Below are positions 9,529-17,055 of a stretch of 39,459 nucleotides of DNA, piece after piece. The position numbers and the translations under genes are program-made. Within the stretch, counting starts at the first letter, position 1, and every line of letters begins with the position of its first letter. This DNA comes from Gemmataceae bacterium (GTDB lineage: Bacteria; Planctomycetota; Planctomycetia; Gemmatales; Gemmataceae): NCBI GenBank assembly GCA_019694755.1, contig JAIBBI010000035.1, positions 1 through 39,459 of the forward strand, written 5' to 3'. The notes under the pieces are model-generated. The model was not told the origin of the DNA. It worked only from the letters and a program-made list of their open reading frames with translations, and did not search any database.

Positions 9529-9900
9529 TCAGCTTTTCGACTCCGACCTCGCGCAGTCGATGCAGTACCGGGCGTAGGGCAGGGCCTTCAGGCGGTTCTT
9601 TGCGATGTGGGCGTTGCACCGTTCGCAATTGCCGAACCGGCCTTGATCGATGCGGGCCAGAGCGTCGACAATCTCGCGCTGCAGGTGCCCCTCCACGCTG
9701 AGCAGTCGCATGGCCACGTCCTCGTCGGCATGGCGGTGCGACAGTTCGGCCTGGTCCATCGGCTCGGCCGCCGGATCGCCCACTTCCGCACCCATCGGCG
9801 CATTAATCTCGCGCTTCAGGTCGCCGCGGACGTGCTCCAACTCGCGCAACATGCCCGCCAGTTGCTCCCGGAGCTGTGTCTTTTCGTCGGCCGTCCACAT
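9529..9900 (-). CDS. DksA/TraR-family zinc-finger protein
   Basis: This 123-residue protein has a coiled-coil-prone N-terminal half (about residues 5-85) and a C-terminal C4 zinc finger of the DksA/TraR type: C92-x2-C95 and C113-x2-C116 (NCERCNAHI ... YCIDC). Family members bind the RNA polymerase secondary channel and modulate initiation, often with ppGpp under stress. The stretch GRFGNCERC is typical. The ATG at 9900 is preceded on the minus strand by AGGGAG. A near-perfect sigma-54 promoter points at this gene from 10018-10033. Whether it acts like true DksA cannot be told; it lacks a clear DxxDxA tip motif at the usual place. Confidence 0.85.
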   Translation of the reverse strand: MWTADEKTQLREQLAGMLRELEHVRGDLKREINAPMGAEVGDPAAEPMDQAELSHRHADEDVAMRLLSVEGHLQREIVDALARIDQGRFGNCERCNAHIAKNRLKALPYARYCIDCARSESKS

Positions 9901-9932
9901 GAGTCATCTCCCTGAAGCCAATGTTGGAATGC

Positions 9933-9949
9933 TGGATAGTTTCTATCCA
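9933..9949. promoter_or_regulatory. Perfect inverted repeat between dksA-like gene and its promoter
   Basis: TGGATAG-TTT-CTATCCA has two perfect 7-base arms. It lies about 100 bp upstream of the plus-strand sigma-54 promoter at 10047, the usual distance for an enhancer site of an NtrC-type activator, and also inside the predicted leader of the dksA-like transcript. It could be an activator site or an RNA hairpin; no second copy was seen near the other promoters. Confidence 0.35.
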
Positions 9950-10017
9950 CTGTTCGCTCCCGGGGCCGGCTGGTCACCGACTTTTCGGGAGAATTCTTGC
10001 CACGACCATTGAGTTTA

Positions 10018-10033
10018 CGCAACCGGCGTGCCA
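10018..10033 (-). promoter_or_regulatory. Sigma-54 (-24/-12) promoter for the dksA-like gene
   Basis: On the minus strand the sequence TGGCACGCCGGTTGCG matches the consensus TGGCACG-N4-TTGC at every defined base, with GG and GC ten bases apart. Initiation near 10007 would give a leader of about 107 bases before the ATG at 9900. Confidence 0.7.
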
Positions 10034-10045
10034 CAGCCCGGGAAT

Positions 10046-10061
10046 CGGCACGCGGATTGCC
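10046..10061 (+). promoter_or_regulatory. Sigma-54 (-24/-12) promoter for the phosphoribosyltransferase gene
   Basis: CGGCACGCGGATTGCC differs from TGGCACG-N4-TTGC only at the first base; GG (10047-10048) and GC (10059-10060) are ten bases apart. Initiation near 10072 leaves a leader of about 28 bases carrying the GGGAGG ribosome site. It diverges from the dksA-like promoter 13 bp away. Confidence 0.65.
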
Positions 10062-10099
10062 ACGGTACAATCGGGTAGGTTGTCGCACGGGAGGAAGCT

Positions 10100-10753
10100 G
10101 TGTATCGCGATCGCTTCGACGCCGGCCGGCAGTTGGCCAAGCCGTTCCGCGGGCGGGACATGTACCGCCCGGTCGTGCTCGCTGTCCCTCGGGGCGGCGT
10201 GCAGACCGGTGCGGCTCTCGCCCGCGAACTGGCCGCGGAACTCGATGTGGTCCTCGCCCGCAAACTACGTGCGCCGGGGCAACCGGAGTGCGCCCTTGGC
10301 GCGGTGGCCGAATCGGGCGAAGTGTACCTGTGCCCGGCCTACGAAGATTATCAGAGGCGCTACGCCACGGAACTGGTGGCCGAGCGCGAACACCAGCGGG
10401 AAGAGATCGACCGTCGACGCGAGTTGTATCGCGTCGTGCGTCCGCATTCCGACCTGACCGGCCGTACTGTTATCGTCACCGACGACGGCATCGCTACCGG
10501 GTCGACAATGGTGGCCGCGCTGATGTCCCTGACCGACAAGCACGCGCGCGAGGTGATTGTGGCCGTGCCGGTGGCCGCACCGGATCGGCTGGAAGACATC
10601 CGGCCGTGGTGCGACGAGATCGTCTGCCTTGATTCGCCAGAGTCGTTCCGGTCCGTGGGCCAGTACTACCAGAACTTCGCCCAGGTCGAAGATGCCGAGG
10701 TCGTCGAGCTGCTCCGCGCTAATAGTCCGTCAGGGAGCGCGGCCGAAGGGTGA
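10100..10753 (+). CDS. Phosphoribosyltransferase-domain protein
   Basis: The 217-residue protein has a type I phosphoribosyltransferase fold. The PRPP-binding loop is at residues 124-137 ([14 protein letters not shown]), and the early strand [14 protein letters not shown] is typical of stand-alone PRTases found with stress genes. The acceptor base is unknown; several such homologues are not nucleotide-salvage enzymes. The GTG start at 10100 is preceded at five bases by GGGAGG. Its 3' end overlaps the end of the convergent metal ATPase gene by 35 bp. A sigma-54 promoter precedes it, shared in type with the dksA-like and usp promoters, so it probably belongs to the same regulon. Confidence 0.85.
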   Translation: MYRDRFDAGRQLAKPFRGRDMYRPVVLAVPRGGVQTGAALARELAAELDVVLARKLRAPGQPECALGAVAESGEVYLCPAYEDYQRRYATELVAEREHQREEIDRRRELYRVVRPHSDLTGRTVIVTDDGIATGSTMVAALMSLTDKHAREVIVAVPVAAPDRLEDIRPWCDEIVCLDSPESFRSVGQYYQNFAQVEDAEVVELLRANSPSGSAAEG

Positions 10754-12581
10754 TCCGAAGCGCGTTCAACACGGCCGCGACGTCAATCACTTCCTGAGTG
10801 ATCGCCCCGGCCACCGGCGGCAGCAGGCCCGCGGCCGCCAACAGCATCCCGCCCAGGCTGAGGATCATCCCGCCCACGGCGCTTTGCAGGGCAATCGCCC
10901 GCAAGCGCTGACTGATATGCAGGAACTCGTCGACTCGCCGGAGGTCGGCATCGAGGATGACCGCGCCGGCGGCCTCGGCCGTCACGTCGCTGTTCTGCCC
11001 GAAGGCGATCCCGACCGTGCAGGCGGTCAGCGCAGGCGCGTCGTTGATTCCGTCGCCGACGTACACGGTCTTGTTTGCGGCCGTCTCCCGACGGGCGATG
11101 GCGACTTTCTCCTCGGGCATCTGACCGGCGTAGATCTCCGTGATGCCGACCGCGTCGGCGAGATACTTCACTTCGTTTTCCCGGTCGCCCGACACGAGAA
11201 GCACCCGCTCGAAGTGGTGCTTCGCGCCCAGGTGGCGGATGAACTGCTTGCTGTCGTCGCGCGGCCGGTCGCGAAACCGCGCCGTGCCGGCCACGCGATT
11301 ATCAATCAGGATGATGCACTCGAGGCCGCCGGAGACGGGAGGCAGTTCGGCGGCCCGGCCCGGTTCCGATGCCAGCAACTTCGACCGGCCGGTGACACGA
11401 AGCGACCGCCCCTCGACGGTGCCGACGAGTCCCTTGCCCGGCATCTCCGAGAGATTGGAAACTTCGAGTAATTGCAGTCGCGCCGCCTCGGCTGCGTCGA
11501 GGATCGCCCCGGCCAGCGGGTGCCGGGAGTAGCGCTCGAGACTCGCCGTGAGTTGCAGCACGCGCTCGGCCGTGAAGTCGGACGTGGGGATGATCTCTAC
11601 TAGCTTCGGTCGCCCGCACGTCAGAGTGCCGGTCTTGTCGAAGATCGCTACCTTGCACCCGGTTACCGTCTCCAGTACGGCAGGGTCCTTGATTACGATG
11701 CCGCGCCGGGCCGACAGCGAAACTGCCCCGATGATCGCCACCGGGATCGCGATCAAGAGCGGGCAGGGCGTCGCCACGACCAACACTGCGAGAAAGCGGA
11801 CGGGATCGCGGCTGATCAGGCCGGCGGCCAGTGCGATTGCCACGGCGAGGGGCGTGTACAGCGCGCCGAGTTGATCCCCGAGTCGGCGGAGTCGCGGCCG
11901 CCGCTGCTCCGACTCACGCATCACGTGCAGGATCTTCGCGTAGCGCGAGTCCTCGGCCAGGCGCTCCGCGCGGATCGTCAGGGCACTGTCGCCGTTGACC
12001 GCGCCGGAGAGCGTGGCCGAGCCCGGCGCCTTGGCCAGCATGTACGGCTCGCCGGTGAGATACGACTCGTCCATGGTGCCGTGTCCGTCGACGACGATAC
12101 CGTCCACCGGACACGTCTCGTGCGGGAAAACGACGACCAGATCGCCGACGGCGATGTCGGCCAGCGCGACATCGACCAGCGTGCCCTGCCGACTGCGGTG
12201 GGCCACGGACGGCATCCGGCGGGCAAGCGCTTCGAGCGCCGACGACGCCCGCCGCACGGCATACGCCTCGAGCGCCTCGCCGCCGGAGAGCATGAGCACG
12301 ACCAACGTCCCCGCCAGATATTGCCCGAGCAGGACAGCCGTAATGATCGAAAGACCGGCCAATAGATCAGAACCGAACTGCCCGCGGAATAGCTTGCCGA
12401 GAAGCCCGAAGACGAGATAACCGCCACCGAAGACCAGCGCGACGAGCAGCGGTCCATCGGCCGATCCGGACAGGCCGAGTGGTTGCCAGAGCAGGTATAT
12501 TACGATCGCAAAGGTCGCCCCGATGGCGATCAGCGTCTGCGGCAGGCCGGCCCGGGCGAGATCGTTCGAGGAGTTGGCCAC
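10719..12581 (-). CDS. Heavy-metal P1B-type ATPase
   Basis: This 620-residue membrane ATPase carries the P-type hallmarks in order: TGEP in the actuator domain (176-179), the membrane metal motif TPC (271-273, in [10 protein letters not shown]), the phosphorylation site DKTGT (Asp315), the HP pair of P1B pumps (354-355), and GDGINDAP near residue 515. It pumps a metal cation out of the cytoplasm at the cost of ATP. It has no N-terminal HMA or other Cys-rich metal domain, and TPC replaces the better known CPC, so the metal cannot be assigned. The GTG start was chosen because no in-frame ATG precedes it. It is the last gene of the usp-BON-CBS operon, 56 bp after the CBS gene. Confidence 0.88.
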   Translation of the reverse strand: MANSSNDLARAGLPQTLIAIGATFAIVIYLLWQPLGLSGSADGPLLVALVFGGGYLVFGLLGKLFRGQFGSDLLAGLSIITAVLLGQYLAGTLVVLMLSGGEALEAYAVRRASSALEALARRMPSVAHRSRQGTLVDVALADIAVGDLVVVFPHETCPVDGIVVDGHGTMDESYLTGEPYMLAKAPGSATLSGAVNGDSALTIRAERLAEDSRYAKILHVMRESEQRRPRLRRLGDQLGALYTPLAVAIALAAGLISRDPVRFLAVLVVATPCPLLIAIPVAIIGAVSLSARRGIVIKDPAVLETVTGCKVAIFDKTGTLTCGRPKLVEIIPTSDFTAERVLQLTASLERYSRHPLAGAILDAAEAARLQLLEVSNLSEMPGKGLVGTVEGRSLRVTGRSKLLASEPGRAAELPPVSGGLECIILIDNRVAGTARFRDRPRDDSKQFIRHLGAKHHFERVLLVSGDRENEVKYLADAVGITEIYAGQMPEEKVAIARRETAANKTVYVGDGINDAPALTACTVGIAFGQNSDVTAEAAGAVILDADLRRVDEFLHISQRLRAIALQSAVGGMILSLGGMLLAAAGLLPPVAGAITQEVIDVAAVLNALRITLRPRSLTDY

Positions 12582-12637
12582 GCGGTAGATTCCCGGGTCA
12601 TCGAGGGAGTGCTGACGGGGTCATCCTAGCCCGCGGG

Positions 12638-13261
12638 TCACGGCTGAACTTTCGACCGCGCCAACGCGGCCACGAGGTCGAGACTGGAAACGATCCCCAG
12701 TGGATGAAACTGCCGGTCGACCACGATCACGCGATGGACCATCGCGTCGATCATCTCCCTCGCCAGCACGCGGATCGGCGTGTCTGCCGCCACTGTCACA
12801 GGGTCGGCGGTCATGTAATGCCGGACATCCTCGGGCGGGAGCGTGTTCAACTCGACGGTGTGCCAGTCGTTCACGATCTCGGTGGGGGCGATGCAGGCCG
12901 TCACCGGAACGCCGGCCAATGTCGCGCCACCCCGTTGGAAAGGACATCGGCCGGCATCGAGTTTGCACACGACGATCTCTTCGCCACGGGGGAGTCGCTT
13001 CGACTCCTGATAGTCGCACGAACGGATCGTGCCGACCCCGGCCGTCGGCTGCCGGGCGACGGACCGAACGATATCGGAGACGGAGATGACGCCGACCAGC
13101 CGCCCCGTCGTATCGGCAACCGGCGCACCGGAATGCCGGCCCTCGGCGAGCAATTTGGCCGCGTCCTGCAGGCTCGCGGTCAATGGAATGCTCAGCACCT
13201 TTTCCGATGCGATCTCGCCGGCAGTCAGTTCGTAAAGCGGTTTTTCGGTGGTCGGCGGCAT
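12638..13261 (-). CDS. CBS-domain pair protein with four-Cys insert
   Basis: The 207-residue protein has two CBS domains, at about 12-72 and 145-205, which usually bind adenosine nucleotides and act as energy sensors. Motifs include LVGVISVSDIV and LGIVSSLDLV at the ends of the two domains. Between them lies a ~70-residue insert with four cysteines, C82, C99, C106 and C123, spaced C-x16-C-x6-C-x16-C. Such an arrangement could bind a metal or form disulfides, but this is inference. The ATG at 13261 follows a GAAAGG site by seven bases. The gene lies 26 bp after the BON gene and 56 bp before the ATPase gene. Confidence 0.85.
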   Translation of the reverse strand: MPPTTEKPLYELTAGEIASEKVLSIPLTASLQDAAKLLAEGRHSGAPVADTTGRLVGVISVSDIVRSVARQPTAGVGTIRSCDYQESKRLPRGEEIVVCKLDAGRCPFQRGGATLAGVPVTACIAPTEIVNDWHTVELNTLPPEDVRHYMTADPVTVAADTPIRVLAREMIDAMVHRVIVVDRQFHPLGIVSSLDLVAALARSKVQP

Positions 13262-13287
13262 GGTTGGACCTTTCACGACCGGCGGCT

Positions 13288-13938
13288 TCACGCCAGCACG
13301 GTTAGTTCGTTGCTGACACTGGTCACACCGGGCGCGCCCCAGGCAGCCCGGCCCGCCTCGTCGCGCTCGGCCCAGTTTCGCACGGTGCCGGTGAGGGTGA
13401 CATGCCCGCCGTCGGCCGTGACCTTGATCCGGCGGGCGTCGACTTCGGCGTTGCGTTTCAGGGCGGTTTCGATGGCCGACCGGACGGCGGCCGGCTTCGC
13501 GCACGGTTTGACGGCGATGTGGTTGTTCACGTCGCGGACGCCGGGCAGATACCGGATCGCTTCCTCGACCGCCCGCCGCTGATAGTCCCAGCCGGAGCAA
13601 CCGCTGAGCGTCACCCGGCCGCGTTCGACGGTGACGTGGACATCGGCCGGCACCCAGACGTGCTCCCGCAGCGCGGCCAGAACGCTGGCGGCGATTTCCG
13701 CGTCGCTTCGTTCGTGTGGGCCGAGAGGTATGACCTGTAACTCCTCGGCAATAGCCGTCACGCCGGCCACACGGCGGGCCGCCCGTTCGGCCGCGGCCTT
13801 CTCGGCGTAACTCGGCACGCTGCCACTCAAGGTCGCGACGCCGTTGCAGACGGCTACGCCGATGCCTGTCGCGGTGACACTGGGCTCCCACCGCAATTCG
13901 TCGATTACGTCCTGCTGGATCTGTTGATCGGATCTCAT
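13288..13938 (-). CDS. Triple BON-domain protein
   Basis: The 216-residue protein consists of three BON domains in tandem (about 5-72, 78-147, 150-216), each with the hallmark G-x-V-x-L-x-G: [33 protein letters not shown] domains are thought to bind phospholipid or assist stress responses at membranes. No signal peptide is evident, so unlike OsmY it is probably cytoplasmic. The ATG at 13938 gives the natural N-terminus [11 protein letters not shown]; an upstream in-frame start at 14001 would run into the usp gene. It lies 16 bp after usp. Confidence 0.85.
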   Translation of the reverse strand: MRSDQQIQQDVIDELRWEPSVTATGIGVAVCNGVATLSGSVPSYAEKAAAERAARRVAGVTAIAEELQVIPLGPHERSDAEIAASVLAALREHVWVPADVHVTVERGRVTLSGCSGWDYQRRAVEEAIRYLPGVRDVNNHIAVKPCAKPAAVRSAIETALKRNAEVDARRIKVTADGGHVTLTGTVRNWAERDEAGRAAWGAPGVTSVSNELTVLA

Positions 13939-13954
13939 CGCATCACCCGCGCTT

Positions 13955-14440
13955 TCACTCGATGCTGACATCGACACGCGAGGGCTTGGCGGGCGGCGCA
14001 TCCGGCGCGGCCGCCAGCGGCGTTTTCACTGTCAGTACCGGGCAGGTGGACAGGCGCATTACGCTCTCGGCCACGCTGCCAAGCAGGAGGCGCGACAGGC
14101 CGCCCCGGCCGTGCGTGCCCATCACGATAACATCGGCCTTCGCTTCCCCGGCCATGCGCGTGATTTCATCGGCAGCATCGCCTTCGACTAGTTTGTACTC
14201 GACCGCGATCCGCGAGTCGGCGGGGCGCACCGTCTTCAGCCGTTCCATGAGCGTGTCGATGTTGCCCACCGGGTAATTCACGAACCCGCCATCGCCGACG
14301 ACCTGGATCAGCGGCGGCGACACGTGGGCGATCACCATGCGGGCACCGTAGTCGCGGGCTAGGGCGCAGGCAAACTCGAATGCCGGCTCGGCCTGCTCCG
14401 AGAAGTCGGTCGGGTAGAAGACGGTTCGGATCGGCAACAT
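13955..14440 (-). CDS. Universal stress protein UspA family
   Basis: The 161-residue single-domain UspA protein begins with the typical strand [19 protein letters not shown] and carries the ATP-binding motif G-x2-G-x9-G-S in [15 protein letters not shown], so it probably binds ATP. The C-terminal 25 residues are Ala/Pro-rich. The start at 14440 was chosen for its GAGGTG site four bases upstream; an ATG four codons earlier (14452) has none. It is the first gene of a four-gene minus-strand operon (usp, BON, CBS, metal ATPase) and has a sigma-54 promoter 50 bp upstream. Confidence 0.9.
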   Translation of the reverse strand: MLPIRTVFYPTDFSEQAEPAFEFACALARDYGARMVIAHVSPPLIQVVGDGGFVNYPVGNIDTLMERLKTVRPADSRIAVEYKLVEGDAADEITRMAGEAKADVIVMGTHGRGGLSRLLLGSVAESVMRLSTCPVLTVKTPLAAAPDAPPAKPSRVDVSIE

Positions 14441-14491
14441 ACAACACCTCATCTTGCGGATGACTCGGCCTATCCCGCAAATCGACAAGCC

Positions 14492-14507
14492 GCAAATGCA
14501 GTGCCAC
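14492..14507 (-). promoter_or_regulatory. Sigma-54 (-24/-12) promoter for the usp operon
   Basis: On the minus strand GTGGCACTGCATTTGC has TGGCAC and TTGC with GG and GC exactly ten bases apart. Initiation near 14480 gives a leader of about 40 bases before the usp ATG. Confidence 0.65.
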
Positions 14508-14636
14508 GAGCCGTCGAGACCCGCCGAATGCTGACTTCGCGGGGTTTGCGCGGCGAAGCGGCCCGGATACAGATTGACCAGCGCGGACGATTGTTTTCCA
14601 CCTGCACCCGGCCGCGTGATTGCCTCTGGATTTCTG

Positions 14637-14649
14637 CGGGTCAGACCCG
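14637..14649. promoter_or_regulatory. Perfect 13-bp inverted repeat near the kinase start
   Basis: CGGGTC-A-GACCCG is a perfect palindrome in the divergent region, about 130 bp upstream of the usp -24 element. It could be an activator site, but its sequence is unlike the inverted repeat at 9933-9949. Confidence 0.25.
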
Positions 14650-14684
14650 ATATGGTGACCGAATCAGGAAGCCGGGATCAGTCG

Positions 14685-16982
14685 ATGCCGAACGACGCGA
14701 GCATGCAGGCCGCCTATGAGATCGAAGCGCGGTTGCGCGCCGTCTTCGATGCCGCAATCGACGCCATCATCACGATCGACGACCGAGGGATCGTCCGCAG
14801 CATGAACGGGTCCGCAGAGCGGATGTTCGGTTATCCGGCTGCGGAGATCTTGGGGCAGAACATCCGTGTGCTGATGCCGGAACCGTATTCCAGCGAGCAC
14901 GACGGCTACATCGCCCGGTATCTCGCTACGGGCGAGAAGCACATCATCGGCGTGGGCCGGGAGGCGGTCGCCCGCCGCAAGGACGGCTCGACGTTTCCGA
15001 TCGAGTTGGCGGTCTGCGAGGGAGTAGTCGGCTCGCCGCACCGGTTTACGGGGATCGTCCGCGACGTCACTGCCCGCAAGCGCGCCGAGGAAAACCAGGA
15101 CCGGTTGCGAAGAGAGCTGGAATCGACACTGGCCCACCTGCAACTTTTGATGGCCAACCTTCCGCTGAGCTGCCTGGTAATCGATCCGGAGTTCCGCGTC
15201 ACGGAGTGGAACCCGGCGAGCGAGCGGCTGTTCGGGTATTGCCGGGAGGAGGCCATCGGGCGCACGCCCCTGGAGACCATCATCCCGCCCGCCGGCCACG
15301 AGCGAGTCGGCGAACTCTGGGAGCGGGTAAACTCAACGAATAAGCCGCTGATCGTCCTACTCGAGAATTGCACCCGCGACGGGCGGACCCTTCTGTGCGA
15401 GTGGTTTGCGACGCCACTCGTCGACGGCGACGGCCGAAAGCTTGGCGTGCTGGCAATGGGCCTCGACGTGACGGAGCGCGAGCAGGCCGCCGCCCGGATC
15501 CGCGAGCAGGCGGCGCTCCTCGACAAAGTAACCAATGCCATCGTCGTCTGCGACCGCGGTGACCGCATTACATACTGGAATCATGCCGCGGAGGTCATGT
15601 CCGGTCGGGCATCTGGGGACGCGGTCGGCCAACCTCTAGAAGGAGTCTTCGGCCCTTCACCGCCCGATGCGCTGAGTTCGCCGTCGTGGAATGGTGAGCT
15701 GCGTTTGCCGAAGCCGGATGGGACATTTGTCGCCGTCGAGTCGCACTGGACGTCGTTCCGTGACCCGTCTGGTGAGCCGGATGGCCGGATCATTATCAAC
15801 ATCGACATCACGGAAAAGAAGGAACTCGAAGCGAAATTCCTCCGGGCCCAGCGACTGGAGAGCATCGGCACGCTCGTCAGCGGCATCGCCCACGACCTGA
15901 ACAACGTCATGATGCCAATCCTGATGGCTGTCCGACTGCTCAAGAAGGACATCCACGATGGCCGCAAGCGGGAGATGCTCGACACGGCCGAGGCGAGCGT
16001 CGAGCGCGGCACGGCGATGATCCGGCAACTACTCACATTTGCGGGTGGCGTCGAAGGCGAGCGCCGGCCCGTCGTCATCGGCGACCTCGTGAACGAAGTC
16101 CGGGCAATGCTCGATCACTCGCTTCCGAAGTCAATCCACCTCGTTACCGAATTGCCTCCCCGGCCGTGGACCGTGCTCGGCGATGCCACGCAACTGTCGC
16201 AGGTGTTGCTCAACCTCTGCGTGAACTCCCGCGACGCCATGCCGGCGGGAGGCACACTGACGATCCGCATCGATCACCGAATGATGAACGGCAATCTGAC
16301 CTCACTGTATCCCGAGGCCAAGCCCGGCGCGTACATCCTGCTCTCGGTCACCGACACCGGCATCGGCATCCCCGAACACGTGAAGGATCGGATTTTCGAC
16401 CCGTTCTTCACGACCAAACCGCAGGGCCAGGGCACGGGCCTGGGGCTCTCTACCGTCGTCGGTATCGTGAAGTCGCACGGCGGATTCGTGAACCTGTACT
16501 CGGAGGAGGGGCGGGGCACCAAGATGACGGTCTACCTGCCGGCCCACGACGCACCCGCAACGAGTCAGCCCGAAGCCTCCCACCCACCGTCCGGGGCGAC
16601 CGGTGAGTTGATCCTGCTCATCGACGACGAGTCGGCCATCCGGTCGATGACCCGGGCCGCACTCGAGGATCACGGCTTCCGAGTCATCACCGCGGCCGAA
16701 GGCGGCGAGGGACTGATTCTGTTTCGGCAGAACTCCGGCACGATTCGTGCTGTCGTCGTCGACATGATGATGCCGGGCGTCGACGGACCACAGGTCATGG
16801 CCGAGTTGCGCCGCGACTGGCCGACGGTCCCGATCGTGGCCGCCAGCGGACTGAAGCCGACGGGCGCGACGGCCCGGGCGATCGAGGAGTTCGCCTCGAC
16901 GTTTCTGCTCAAACCGTATTCCGACGACGATCTGGTCCGGACCCTGAACCAATTGCTCGGCGGGGCGCGGACACTTCAGTGA
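14685..16982 (+). CDS. Hybrid histidine kinase with FixL-like haem PAS domain
   Basis: The predicted 765-residue cytoplasmic kinase has no membrane segment. PAS1 (about 14-128) closely resembles the oxygen-sensing domain of FixL: MPEPY...EHDGY with the proximal haem His equivalent at H72, and Arg92 exactly 20 residues later, the position of Arg220 relative to His200 in Bradyrhizobium FixL. PAS2 (about 148-264) and PAS3 (275-378) follow. HisKA has H403 in GIAHDLNN; the ATPase has N-box NLCVNSRDAMP, DTGIGIP and GTGLGLS. A C-terminal receiver has Asp693 in VVDMMMPGVDG. The kinase probably senses O2 or another gas. ATG 14685 follows a CGGGA site; 14652 is an alternative start. It is followed 73 bp later by the response regulator gene. 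Confidence 0.88.
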   Translation: MPNDASMQAAYEIEARLRAVFDAAIDAIITIDDRGIVRSMNGSAERMFGYPAAEILGQNIRVLMPEPYSSEHDGYIARYLATGEKHIIGVGREAVARRKDGSTFPIELAVCEGVVGSPHRFTGIVRDVTARKRAEENQDRLRRELESTLAHLQLLMANLPLSCLVIDPEFRVTEWNPASERLFGYCREEAIGRTPLETIIPPAGHERVGELWERVNSTNKPLIVLLENCTRDGRTLLCEWFATPLVDGDGRKLGVLAMGLDVTEREQAAARIREQAALLDKVTNAIVVCDRGDRITYWNHAAEVMSGRASGDAVGQPLEGVFGPSPPDALSSPSWNGELRLPKPDGTFVAVESHWTSFRDPSGEPDGRIIINIDITEKKELEAKFLRAQRLESIGTLVSGIAHDLNNVMMPILMAVRLLKKDIHDGRKREMLDTAEASVERGTAMIRQLLTFAGGVEGERRPVVIGDLVNEVRAMLDHSLPKSIHLVTELPPRPWTVLGDATQLSQVLLNLCVNSRDAMPAGGTLTIRIDHRMMNGNLTSLYPEAKPGAYILLSVTDTGIGIPEHVKDRIFDPFFTTKPQGQGTGLGLSTVVGIVKSHGGFVNLYSEEGRGTKMTVYLPAHDAPATSQPEASHPPSGATGELILLIDDESAIRSMTRAALEDHGFRVITAAEGGEGLILFRQNSGTIRAVVVDMMMPGVDGPQVMAELRRDWPTVPIVAASGLKPTGATARAIEEFASTFLLKPYSDDDLVRTLNQLLGGARTLQ

Positions 16983-17005
16983 GATGATTGGGACTATGAT
17001 AAGCA

Positions 17006-17025
17006 GGGGGTGAACGCACACCCCC
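17006..17025 (+). other. Hairpin between kinase and regulator genes
   Basis: A perfect 7-bp GC-rich stem (GGGGGTG with CACCCCC) encloses AACGCA. No T-run follows, so it is not a classic terminator; it may stabilise the kinase mRNA or lower expression of the next gene. Confidence 0.35.
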
Positions 17026-17055
17026 GACCTACCCGCCGGCTTTACAGGTCGCATT

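Noticed and set aside
14610-14623. CGGCCGCGTGATTGCC before the kinase gene, with correct sigma-54 spacing
   Set aside because: The -24 element is too far from TGGCACG to support on its own in such GC-rich DNA; it remains possible.
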